Shown: in pieces, positions 47,593-56,436 of the stretch | Layout of the letters: every line of letters begins with the position of its first letter | Numbering within the stretch: position 1 is the stretch's first letter | Assembly (NCBI RefSeq): GCF_000381085.1 | Contig: NZ_KB905902.1 | Location: forward strand, 112,308 to 176,307 | Length of the DNA: 64,000 nt | Reading direction: 5' to 3' | Source of the DNA: Thiomicrorhabdus arctica DSM 13458 | GTDB lineage: Bacteria; Pseudomonadota; Gammaproteobacteria; Thiomicrospirales; Thiomicrospiraceae | Position numbers and translations under genes: made by a program | The notes under the pieces: generated by a model | Databases searched by the model: none | Seen by the model: the letters and a program-made list of their open reading frames with translations, nothing else | Told to the model about the DNA's origin: nothing

Positions 47593-50500
47593 ATCGTTGG
47601 AATGTCTCTGCCTATGCGGTGAAAGAACGTTCTTTGACACTGTATTTTATTTTAATTATTGCCATTGCAGGCATCTATGCCTTTTTGAGTATGGGACGTG
47701 CGGAAGACCCAACGTTTAATTTAAATACCATGCTAGTCAGTGCGAGTTGGCCCGGTGCGACTGCGCAAGAAATGCAAGATCAAGTCGCCGACCCATTAGA
47801 GAAAAAACTCGAAGAAATTCTCTACTTTGACCGCGTAGAAACCAAGTCACGTGCGGGCCAAGTAGACATGATTGTCAGTTTTGCTGAAAACACACCCAAA
47901 GGTATCTCTCAAGAGTTGTATTACCAAGTGCGTAAGCGTTTAGGTGACGCGGCTTTGTCTCTACCAAAAGGTGTACAAGGCCCCATCTTTAATGACGATT
48001 TTGAAGATGTTTTCTTTACGCTTTATAGTTTGACCGCACCCGAGTGGCCGCAAGAAAAATTGGTACTGGAAGCGGACAAAATGCAGATCGCTTTGCGTCA
48101 GGTACAGGGTGTTAAAAAAGTCACTTTGATTGGTGAACGGCCACAACGTATCTATATTGATATCAATCAAGACTCCCTTGCTTTACAAGGATTTGACCTG
48201 GCAAGTGTTCAGAAAGCAATTAACGCACAATTAAGTGTGACCGATGCAGGTTTTATTGAAACCGCAGGACCGCGTTTGTATCTGCGCACTAAACGAGAAT
48301 CATCGCTTTCTGCCGATACTGTTGAACACATTAAAACACTGCCAATTCTACTGGGGGGCCAGGTGGTTGCTCTACAAGAGCTGGCGAAAGTGACGCGCGG
48401 TTATGAAAGCCCACCAAGCTTTCTCGTTAGAGATAAAGGTCAAGAAGCACTGATTTTAGGGGTCGTGATGTCACCCTCAACTGATGGTCTCGAATTAGAG
48501 AAAAATTTAATCGCTTTTGAAGCCGATTATCAACATCAACTGCCTTTGGGTGTGACCTTAGACAAGATTACCAATCAGGCCGATGCCATTCATGGTGCTG
48601 TCAGCACCTTTCAGGTAAAGTTTGTCACGGCTTTGGCTGTGGTACTGTTTGTCAGTCTTATCGCCCTGGGGTTACGTGCCGGTTTAATCGTGGCTTTAGC
48701 CGTGCCGTTGACGTTAGCGATGACTTTTCTGTTTATGTACCTGCAAGGTTTGAACTTTGACCGAATTACCTTAGGTGCCTTGATTATTTCCCTAGGTTTA
48801 CTGGTGGATGATGCGATTATTGCAATAGAGATGATGCTCGTCAAAATGGAAGAGGGCATGGATAAAGTCAAAGCCGCTGCTTACTCTTGGACCGTGACAG
48901 CTGCACCGATGTTAGTCGGTACTTTAGTCACCGTCGTCGGGTTTGTGCCAATTGGTTTAGCAGAATCTCGCGTTGGCGAATATGCCGGTAATATTTTTTG
49001 GGTCTTAGGGATTGCGCTCATCTCCTCTTGGGTTGTTGCCGTCTACTTTACGCCTTATCTTGGCGTTAAGTTATTGAAGAACATCTCGCACAAATCCGCT
49101 GACAATACGTCTGAGAGTTCAGTGGCAGCTGCGAGCATTTATGACACACGGTTTTATCGTTTTTTAAGAAAAGTCATTACGGGATGTGTTCGCCATAAAT
49201 TGCTCGTCGTTTTGTTAACGTTGGCCGTTTTCATTATATCTGTCATCGGCATGAATAAGGTGGTGGTGAAACAGTTCTTTCCAAGTTCAGACCGTCCTGA
49301 ACTGATGGTCGATATCTATCTTCCTGAAGGCACAGGCATTAACGTCACCGATGCGGTCACCAAACGGTTTGAAGCACTGATTAATGGGCAGAAAGAGGTT
49401 AAGTCGCTCTCATCTTATGTAGGACGCGGCGCTCCCCGATTCTTCTTAGCATTAAACCCTGAGCTACCGAATCCAGCCTTCGCCAAAATTATCATTGTCA
49501 CCCAAGATGCGGCAGCTCGTGATCGTTTACAGGTTAAGTTACAACAACAGGTGCAGGAAGGCATGTTCCCTGAAGCACGTGTCAGAGTGCATTCATTACT
49601 GTTCGGACCGCCCGTCGTTTGGCCTGTTACCTTTAGAGTGGTGGGACCCGATGCCAATGAGTTACGTCGTATTGCCAACCAATTAAAAACGCTGATTGGC
49701 CAGCAGGACTTTGCACTTGATCCGCACTTGCAATGGGGAGATCGTGTCCCAACTATAAATCTGAACGTCGATAGAACACGTTTGATGCAATTGGGTTTAA
49801 CCCTACAGGATGTCACTGGGCAACTGCAAGCTCAGTTACAAGGTGTGCCAGTTGTACAAGTACGTGAGCAAATTCGTACGGTGAGTGTGGTCATGCGAGC
49901 CGATAAAGCCAGTCGTTTTAATGTCGATGAGTTAGGGAACTTGTTGATTAAGACTAAGCTTGGTAAAAGCTTACCATTAGAACAGGTTGCCAAGCTTGAT
50001 GTCGTTTACGAAGAACCCCTGCTTGAACGCAGAAATCGAGAGCTGTTTATTGCCGTCAATAGCAATGTCATTCCAGGGATGCAACCGCCTGTGGCAACAC
50101 AATTGATTCAAGCGCAAATGCAGCCGTTACTGGATGCCTTGCCCTATGGTTACCGCGTTGATGTGGGAGGTTCAGTTGAAGAGTCGAGCAAGGCACAAGA
50201 TTCGATTAAAGCAAAGGTACCCTTGATGATTTTGGGAATGACTCTGCTCATTATGTTATTGGTGAAGTCTTTTAGCAGCCTCTTTATGGTGATTGTCACC
50301 GCGCCTTTAGGTTTGATCGGTGCGGTATTGGCAATGACCCTGTTTAATCAACCATTTGGGTTTGTGGCCAACTTGGGCTTAATCGGTTTAGCGGGCATTT
50401 TAATGCGTAATACGCTGATTCTTACCGGGCAGATTGATGATCATCTAAAGCAAGGCTTTAAGCCAAGTGAGGCGGTAATTGATGCCACTATTCGGCGTGC

Positions 50501-50681
50501 TCGACCAGTCCTTTTAACAGCCATTGCAGCGATGTTAGCGTTTATACCACTGACAACCTCGACTTTCTGGGGGCCGATGGCCTTTGTATTGATTGGGGGT
50601 ATCGGTGTGGGCACCATTTTAACGCTGCTGTTTTTACCCGCGCTCTATTCTCTTTGGTTTAAAGTGAAACTGCCTCAATGA
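47589..50681 (+). CDS. RND family efflux permease (AcrB/MexB-like)
   Basis: 1030 aa with the 12-helix RND layout: one N-terminal helix, a large periplasmic loop, helices 2-6, then a second loop and helices 7-12. Key parts include GALIISLGLLVDDAIIAIEMM (helix 4 with paired Asp of the proton relay). It differs from CusA, also in this window, by lacking its Met-rich traits, so it probably moves organic compounds. It starts inside the end of the adaptor gene and overlaps yigZ by 4 nt. There is no TolC-type gene in this operon. Confidence 0.92.
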   Translation: MNRWNVSAYAVKERSLTLYFILIIAIAGIYAFLSMGRAEDPTFNLNTMLVSASWPGATAQEMQDQVADPLEKKLEEILYFDRVETKSRAGQVDMIVSFAENTPKGISQELYYQVRKRLGDAALSLPKGVQGPIFNDDFEDVFFTLYSLTAPEWPQEKLVLEADKMQIALRQVQGVKKVTLIGERPQRIYIDINQDSLALQGFDLASVQKAINAQLSVTDAGFIETAGPRLYLRTKRESSLSADTVEHIKTLPILLGGQVVALQELAKVTRGYESPPSFLVRDKGQEALILGVVMSPSTDGLELEKNLIAFEADYQHQLPLGVTLDKITNQADAIHGAVSTFQVKFVTALAVVLFVSLIALGLRAGLIVALAVPLTLAMTFLFMYLQGLNFDRITLGALIISLGLLVDDAIIAIEMMLVKMEEGMDKVKAAAYSWTVTAAPMLVGTLVTVVGFVPIGLAESRVGEYAGNIFWVLGIALISSWVVAVYFTPYLGVKLLKNISHKSADNTSESSVAAASIYDTRFYRFLRKVITGCVRHKLLVVLLTLAVFIISVIGMNKVVVKQFFPSSDRPELMVDIYLPEGTGINVTDAVTKRFEALINGQKEVKSLSSYVGRGAPRFFLALNPELPNPAFAKIIIVTQDAAARDRLQVKLQQQVQEGMFPEARVRVHSLLFGPPVVWPVTFRVVGPDANELRRIANQLKTLIGQQDFALDPHLQWGDRVPTINLNVDRTRLMQLGLTLQDVTGQLQAQLQGVPVVQVREQIRTVSVVMRADKASRFNVDELGNLLIKTKLGKSLPLEQVAKLDVVYEEPLLERRNRELFIAVNSNVIPGMQPPVATQLIQAQMQPLLDALPYGYRVDVGGSVEESSKAQDSIKAKVPLMILGMTLLIMLLVKSFSSLFMVIVTAPLGLIGAVLAMTLFNQPFGFVANLGLIGLAGILMRNTLILTGQIDDHLKQGFKPSEAVIDATIRRARPVLLTAIAAMLAFIPLTTSTFWGPMAFVLIGGIGVGTILTLLFLPALYSLWFKVKLPQ

Positions 50682-51289
50682 GCCAGATGAACTATCCGGT
50701 ACCCACTGAACAAGCTTTTACTGAAATCATGATCAAAAAAAGTCGTTTCATTGCATATGCTCGGCATATCGTTTCACGTGAAGCAGGCATGATTTGGTTG
50801 ACGCAAATCAAGACCGAATACCCGGATGCTCGGCATCACTGCTGGGCTTATATGGTCGGTCATCCCCATTGCGCCACCAATGCTGGTATGGGGGATGATG
50901 GCGAACCATCGGGTACTGCCGGTAAACCAATCTTGAATGTGCTTAATCACAAGGGAATTTTGGATGTCATGATTATCGTAGTGCGTTATTTTGGGGGGAT
51001 TAAGTTAGGCGCGGGCGGATTAACCCGAGCTTATAGTCAAGCCGCGCAGGCGGTGATGGAAATTTTGCCTACAGAGCAACAAGTCCTAATGGAGGGTATT
51101 CATATTGAATGTGATTTTGCCTTAGAACAGCAGGTTCGTCATTGGACTACCCAGGTAGAAGGGAGCGTAAATGAAGTGAATTACACCCAAAAAGTACAGA
51201 TGCAGCTACGCATACCGCAGGATAAAACCCAAAATTTCATTGAACAACTTGAGTCAATTCAGTGTTCTTTTAAGTTAGTTCACGAATAG
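50678..51289 (+). CDS. yigZ: YigZ family protein (IMPACT fold)
   Basis: 203 aa. The N-terminal UPF0029 (Impact) domain carries IKKSRFIAYARHIVSREAG, HHCWAYMVG and GDDGEPSGTAGKPIL, then VVRYFGGIKLGAGGLTRAYS, all diagnostic. A smaller C-terminal domain follows. It is soluble; the family is uncharacterised though related to eukaryotic Impact, a regulator of GCN2. The ATG overlaps the last bases of the RND gene, an ATGA overlap, which suggests translational coupling with an unrelated pump. Confidence 0.93.
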   Translation: MSQMNYPVPTEQAFTEIMIKKSRFIAYARHIVSREAGMIWLTQIKTEYPDARHHCWAYMVGHPHCATNAGMGDDGEPSGTAGKPILNVLNHKGILDVMIIVVRYFGGIKLGAGGLTRAYSQAAQAVMEILPTEQQVLMEGIHIECDFALEQQVRHWTTQVEGSVNEVNYTQKVQMQLRIPQDKTQNFIEQLESIQCSFKLVHE

Positions 51290-51382
51290 CAATCTTCAAA
51301 ACTCTAAGAGTATGATGGTTGGGCATGGTACTGAAGAGTCGTTAGCTTGCAAAGTTTTTACAAAAAGCCCATAATAATAACT

Positions 51383-51760
51383 ATGAAATTTTATTCAATG
51401 GCACTCATTCTACTGTTTTCCTCCCTCGCGACTGCGTGGGCGGGTGTCACGCCTGTTTCAAATACCATTCCTGCTGAACTAGGTAGCCCTATGATGCATA
51501 CGATGGCATCACATGAGTGCTGTCCTTCTTTGTCCCCTAAGGCTTCACAAGCTGCTGTTAACCACGCTTATTGTCCCTACTGTTTTGGTGATTGTCATTG
51601 TGATAATGGACACTGCGCCAACATGCACCTTTCAGTCGCTATGTTACCCCATTCAAATACTGTGGTTCCCATTCATCACAGCCAGTCTATCGCGGTTAAG
51701 TCCGTTATCCTGACCAGCGCTATTCTCGCGCAAGAGCAACGTCCTCCCAAAATCCTTTAA
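51383..51760 (+). CDS. Secreted Cys/His-rich metal-binding protein
   Basis: 125 aa from the ATG at 51383 (a TTG opens the frame at 51347). A signal peptide of about 20 residues ends at TAWA. The mature part has a Cys cluster, HECCPSLS then YCPYCFGDCHCDNGHCANMH (about 52-89), and more His further on, suited to Cu(I), Zn or Ag binding. It resembles CopL-type proteins that precede copper-resistance genes, but only by composition. It lies 138 nt upstream of the cusB-type gene and could buffer or sense periplasmic copper. Confidence 0.65.
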   Translation: MKFYSMALILLFSSLATAWAGVTPVSNTIPAELGSPMMHTMASHECCPSLSPKASQAAVNHAYCPYCFGDCHCDNGHCANMHLSVAMLPHSNTVVPIHHSQSIAVKSVILTSAILAQEQRPPKIL

Positions 51761-51898
51761 CGCCCTATTTGTAAGGTATTTTTATTAATGCCTCTTGTGT
51801 GTTTTTGTGTGTTTTAAACTGATTTGTCTTCTCAATAATGCTTTGGTTTATAGTCTAAAGCCAGTAGTAAGAAGTCAGCAGATTTATAAGGATTTACG

Positions 51899-53245
51899 AT
51901 GCAGTATTCTGTTTTTGTTCCAAAGCGTTTAACCGCTTTGTTGTTGGTATTATTTATAAGCGTGGCTACGGTTGTGCTCTCATCTATTGTTTCTCCAGTG
52001 GTCGCGGCTGAGGAGGTGGTTCACAGTGCAGACGATGGACATGCTCCTATTGCGACAGAAGAAACGGCTCAATTACCCGGCCTGGAGGCATCCACAATAG
52101 ACTCTGCGCCAGCTCAGTTTAAGTATGTCTGTCCGATGCATCCGCAGATTATTCGCGACCACGAAGGCGTTTGCCCTATTTGTGGTATGGACTTAGTCAA
52201 GCAAACGTTTAAACAGTCGAGCGGCGCACCGAAAATCAGTATTTCTAATTCCGCTTCTGGCGTTAAAGGCTTATCTTTAGGTTTAGCCATTCGTACCACG
52301 GAAGTTCAAAAAACCACACTCTGGAAATTCATTCCGACGTTCGGAAAAGTCGTTATGGATGAATCTAAATTAATTCATATTCACCCACGTGCATCGGGTT
52401 GGATGAGTGATTTGCAGGTGAGAGCCAATGGTGAATCGATTGAGAAGGGGGCTTTGCTTTACCGTTTGTACTCTCCTGAAATCGTCTCTGCACAGCAAGA
52501 TTTTTTGCAGGTTATTCAGAGTCGAAAGCGTTTAGGCAATTCTGCAGCCACTTTAATTAAATCAGCTAAGATACGATTAGAACTACTGGGTTTGAATGCA
52601 ACGGTGATTCAACAAATTAAACGCCAGCGAAAGGTTATTCACAAAGTCCCTATTTACGCACCTCAGTCCGGTATTATCACCGGTCTATCGGTGCAAGAGG
52701 GAATGTATATACAGCCCAACACTAGATTAATGAGTATTGTCGATCTCTCCACTGTTTGGGTCGAAGCAGAAATCTTGCCGTTACAGCAGGCCTGGATAAA
52801 AACAGGAGTGACTTCTAACCTAACGACAGATGCCCAACCAGGACGTCGCTGGGAAAGTGCGGTTAGTTACATCTATCCTGAAACTGACCTAAAAACACAA
52901 GCGCTTACCGTTCGTTTACCTGTTATTAATGAGGATCAACTATTAAAACCAAATCAGTTTATGGATGTTGAGCTTTATGCCGGTCCAAAACATAATGTAC
53001 TGGCGATTCCTTTAGAGGCGATTATTGACGATGGCAAGAACAAACGGGTGGTTGTTAAAACGGATTCTGGTTCCTTTAAATCGGTGGAAATTACTACTGG
53101 CATGCAAAGTGATAATATCGTAGAAGTCAGCTCGGGTTTAAACGCCGGCCAAACTATTGTCTTGTCGGGACAGTTTTTAATTGATTCTGAGAGTCAGATA
53201 CAGAGTAATTTAAGACGTCTGCTTTCAACTGACGAAAAAGAGTAG
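51899..53245 (+). CDS. cusB: Copper/silver efflux adaptor CusB, with heavy-metal-binding domain
   Basis: 448 aa. An N-terminal hydrophobic segment (about 10-38) anchors or exports it. The heavy-metal-binding domain (about 75-100) has YVCPMHPQIIRDHEG followed by VCPICGMDL, with the conserved CPMHP and CxxC-G-M residues. The adaptor part follows (about 130-420): barrel-sandwich halves and a coiled-coil hairpin (about 195-250). It collects metal from the periplasm and passes it to CusA. AAGGA precedes the ATG. cusA follows by 8 nt. A near-copy of the palindrome (52786-52795) codes for Gln-Ala-Trp. Confidence 0.93.
   Translation: MQYSVFVPKRLTALLLVLFISVATVVLSSIVSPVVAAEEVVHSADDGHAPIATEETAQLPGLEASTIDSAPAQFKYVCPMHPQIIRDHEGVCPICGMDLVKQTFKQSSGAPKISISNSASGVKGLSLGLAIRTTEVQKTTLWKFIPTFGKVVMDESKLIHIHPRASGWMSDLQVRANGESIEKGALLYRLYSPEIVSAQQDFLQVIQSRKRLGNSAATLIKSAKIRLELLGLNATVIQQIKRQRKVIHKVPIYAPQSGIITGLSVQEGMYIQPNTRLMSIVDLSTVWVEAEILPLQQAWIKTGVTSNLTTDAQPGRRWESAVSYIYPETDLKTQALTVRLPVINEDQLLKPNQFMDVELYAGPKHNVLAIPLEAIIDDGKNKRVVVKTDSGSFKSVEITTGMQSDNIVEVSSGLNAGQTIVLSGQFLIDSESQIQSNLRRLLSTDEKE
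52786..52795. repeat. Dispersed palindrome, one-mismatch copy, in CDS
   Basis: GCAGGCCTGG inside cusB, coding for Gln-Ala-Trp. Confidence 0.6.
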
Positions 53246-53253
53246 GAGATCAT

Positions 53254-56200
53254 ATGATTAATCACATAATAACCTACTCAATCCGTAACCGAGTGTTGAT
53301 TTTATTGATGAGCCTTGCCATTGCCATTTGGGGTTGGATGGCTTTTCAAAAGACGCCTTTAGATGCCATTCCAGATTTATCGGACGTTCAAGTCATTATT
53401 AAAACTTCGTTCGCAGGGCAAACTCCGCAAGTTATTGAAGATCAGGTAACGTACCCCATCTCCAATTTAATGATGTCGGTGCCTAAGTCTAAAGCGGTAC
53501 GTGGGTACTCATTTTTTGGCGACTCTTATGTGTACGTCTTATTTGAAGACGGCACCGATCCGTATTGGGCTCGATCAAGAGTATTGGAATATCTAAGTCA
53601 AGTAACCGCCGATTTGCCGGCAGGGGTGTTACCAACCTTGGGGCCAGATGCTTCTGGTGTCGGGTGGGTATATCAATATGCATTGAAGGACAGTACTGGC
53701 CACACAGATTTAGCACAATTGAGAACACTGCAAGATTGGTTTTTAAAGTATGAATTGCAGTCTGTGCCTGGTGTGTCGGAAGTCGCGTCTGTCGGTGGCA
53801 TGGTTAAGCAATACCAAGTCGTGGTGGATCCTAATAAATTAAGAGCATATAACCTACCGTTACAGCAGATTCAGAATGCAATTAAAAATAGCTCGATTGA
53901 AATGGGTGCTTCGGTCATTGAACAAGCCGAAGCGGAGTATATGGTAGCTTTAAAAGGTTATGTCTCGAGTATTGAGGATTTGCAAGCGGTTCCCGTGGGA
54001 TTGATGTCTGATAATCTTACACCTGTTTTGTTAAAAGACATTGCCTCGGTAAAGTTAGGCAGTAAACCCAGGCGTGGGATTGCTGACTTGAATGGTGAAG
54101 GAGAGGTGGTTGGCGGAATCGTCGTAATGCGTTCCGGTGAAAATGCTTTGAAGGTGATTGAAGCCGTAAAACAAAAAATCGCGCTCTTAAAACCTGGCCT
54201 GCCTAAAGGTGTCGAGTTAGTTGAGGTCTATAATCGTGCAGGTTTAATCAATCGTTCAGTGGATACGCTCACCAGTAAATTAATGGAAGAGATGTTAGTG
54301 GTCGCTTTGATCTCTTTACTGTTTTTAATGCATTTACGCTCTGCACTGGTTGCAGTTATCTCCTTACCTTTAGGCATTTTAGGGGCATTCATAATTATTG
54401 AACAGATGGGTGTCTCGGCCAATATTATGAGTTTAGGTGGAATTGCTATCGCGATTGGAACAATGGTGGATGCCTCTATTGTGATGATTGAGAACGCGCA
54501 CAAACATTTAGAAGCCCACTTTCGACAAACGGGAAAATACGCGCAAGGTGAAGAGCACTGGACTTTAGTCCTGAATTCAGCCAAAGAGGTGGGTTTGCCA
54601 CTGTTTTTATCGCTGTTAATCATTGCCGTGAGTTTTATGCCTATTTTTGCCCTGCAAGAGCAGGCCGGTCGTCTCTTCACGCCGTTGGCTTTGACTAAAA
54701 CCTTAGCCATGGCAGTGGCGGCGGGTTTGGCGATTAGTTTAGTGCCCGTTTTAATCGGTTACTTTGTGAGAGGTAAGTTGCCAAAAGAGTCTTCTAACCC
54801 GATTAACAGAGTATTGATTGCTGGGTATAAACCGATATTGAGCCGGCTTTTAAATTGGCCCAAAATGGTGTTGTTGTTTGCTGTGTTGTTGCTTGTCACT
54901 ATTGTTTATCCCTGGCAGCAGATAGGCAGTGAGTTTATGCCTGAGTTGGAAGAGGGTGATTTATTGTATATGCCAACCACACTACCAGGCCTGTCCATCG
55001 GTCAAGCCCAAGTTTTGTTACAACAAACGGATGCTCTGATTAAAACCTTACCTGAAGTGAAATCTGTTTTTGGCAAGATTGGACATGCTGATACCGCGAC
55101 GGACCCAGCCCCTTTAACCATGATTGAAACCACAATCCAATTTAAAGATAAATCCGAGTGGCGTCCTGGAATGACCTTAGAAAAAGTGATAGCCGAATTA
55201 GACAAAAAGGTACACTTTCCAGGACTCACTAATGCTTGGGTCCAGCCAATTAAAACACGTATTGATATGTTGTCTACGGGGATAAAGACGCCAATTGGCA
55301 TTAAAGTATCGGGTGATAACTTGGCCCAGATTCAACAGGTTGGTCAAGATATTGAAGGGGTTTTAAAGAAACTCCCTGGTACAGCCTCTGTCTATTCTGA
55401 TAGAGCGAAAGGTGGGCGTTATATTGATATTGTGCCAAATCGTAATCAAATGGCACGCTATGGCATGAATATGGGCGAATTAGCGGATGTCATTTCCACC
55501 TCTGTGGGCGGGAAGGTTTTGCAAACCACGCTTGAAGGTCGAGAACGTTACACGATGAACTTGCGTTATCCGCAAACGTGGCGTGATTCGGTGCAGCAAC
55601 TCAAATTATTGCCGATTGTGACCCTACAGGGTACACAACTTCAATTAGGTCAAGTTGCCGATGTCTCTATCGTGATGGGCCCGCCGATGATCAAATCAGA
55701 AAATGCCCGCTTAAATGGTTGGACATTTGTCGATTTAAAACCGAACGTTGATCTTGGAGGTTATGTCGAATCGGCACAACAAGTTGTGTTAGATAAAATC
55801 GATTTTCCACCTGGGGTGAGCGTCAATTGGACGGGACAGTATGAGTATCTTCTAAAAGCGCAGGCTACCTTACAAAAGATAGTGCCGTTTGCCTTGTTGA
55901 TTATTTTTGTATTGCTGTATTTGATATTTAAAGATGTGACGGAATCAATATTGATATTGGGCGTGGTACCGTTTGCCTTATTAGGTTCGGTTTGGTCTAT
56001 TTGGTGGCTAAATTATGATTACTCTGTTGCTGTGGCAGTCGGTATGATTGCTCTGGGCGGTGTAGCGGCCGAATTTGGTGTGGTCATGATGCTGTATTTA
56101 AAACAAGCCATTCAACTGGCAATGAAAGAAAATCGATTAAATACTAAAACGCAATTGAAAGCCGCCATTATGCAAGGAGCGGTACAACGAGTACGCCCTA

Positions 56201-56436
56201 AGGCTATGACCGTCTTGGTCATTGTCGTGGGTTTACTGCCTATTATGTATGGTTCAGGAACAGGTTCAGAAGTCATGCAACGCATTGCCGTGCCAATGAT
56301 TGGCGGTATGATTACTGCGCCTATTGTCTCTATGGTGTTAATCCCCGTCCTCATTTACTTGGTCTATAGCAGGCGTCTATTTTCAAAGGCAAACAAAAAT
56401 GTTCCAACTGAAAACAGTGCAGGAGTTAAATCATGA
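53254..56436 (+). CDS. cusA: Cu(I)/Ag(I) efflux pump CusA
   Basis: 1060 aa with 12 RND helices, heavy-metal type. Methionines at 573 (LLYM), 623 (PLTM) and 672 (RIDM) fall at the very positions of the metal-binding triad known in Escherichia coli CusA; the surrounding text (YMPTTLPG, RIDMLSTGIK) is close to it. This supports monovalent Cu/Ag rather than Zn/Co/Cd. The paired acidic residues of the proton relay are in GGIAIAIGTMVDASIVMIENAH. It starts 8 nt after cusB and overlaps cusC by 4 nt. A one-mismatch palindrome (54985-54994) codes for Pro-Gly-Leu. Confidence 0.95.
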   Translation: MINHIITYSIRNRVLILLMSLAIAIWGWMAFQKTPLDAIPDLSDVQVIIKTSFAGQTPQVIEDQVTYPISNLMMSVPKSKAVRGYSFFGDSYVYVLFEDGTDPYWARSRVLEYLSQVTADLPAGVLPTLGPDASGVGWVYQYALKDSTGHTDLAQLRTLQDWFLKYELQSVPGVSEVASVGGMVKQYQVVVDPNKLRAYNLPLQQIQNAIKNSSIEMGASVIEQAEAEYMVALKGYVSSIEDLQAVPVGLMSDNLTPVLLKDIASVKLGSKPRRGIADLNGEGEVVGGIVVMRSGENALKVIEAVKQKIALLKPGLPKGVELVEVYNRAGLINRSVDTLTSKLMEEMLVVALISLLFLMHLRSALVAVISLPLGILGAFIIIEQMGVSANIMSLGGIAIAIGTMVDASIVMIENAHKHLEAHFRQTGKYAQGEEHWTLVLNSAKEVGLPLFLSLLIIAVSFMPIFALQEQAGRLFTPLALTKTLAMAVAAGLAISLVPVLIGYFVRGKLPKESSNPINRVLIAGYKPILSRLLNWPKMVLLFAVLLLVTIVYPWQQIGSEFMPELEEGDLLYMPTTLPGLSIGQAQVLLQQTDALIKTLPEVKSVFGKIGHADTATDPAPLTMIETTIQFKDKSEWRPGMTLEKVIAELDKKVHFPGLTNAWVQPIKTRIDMLSTGIKTPIGIKVSGDNLAQIQQVGQDIEGVLKKLPGTASVYSDRAKGGRYIDIVPNRNQMARYGMNMGELADVISTSVGGKVLQTTLEGRERYTMNLRYPQTWRDSVQQLKLLPIVTLQGTQLQLGQVADVSIVMGPPMIKSENARLNGWTFVDLKPNVDLGGYVESAQQVVLDKIDFPPGVSVNWTGQYEYLLKAQATLQKIVPFALLIIFVLLYLIFKDVTESILILGVVPFALLGSVWSIWWLNYDYSVAVAVGMIALGGVAAEFGVVMMLYLKQAIQLAMKENRLNTKTQLKAAIMQGAVQRVRPKAMTVLVIVVGLLPIMYGSGTGSEVMQRIAVPMIGGMITAPIVSMVLIPVLIYLVYSRRLFSKANKNVPTENSAGVKS
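54985..54994. repeat. Dispersed palindrome, one-mismatch copy, in cusA
   Basis: CCAGGCCTGT, codes for Pro-Gly-Leu in the conserved YMPTTLPG region, which is also conserved in other CusA proteins; it may be chance here. Confidence 0.5.
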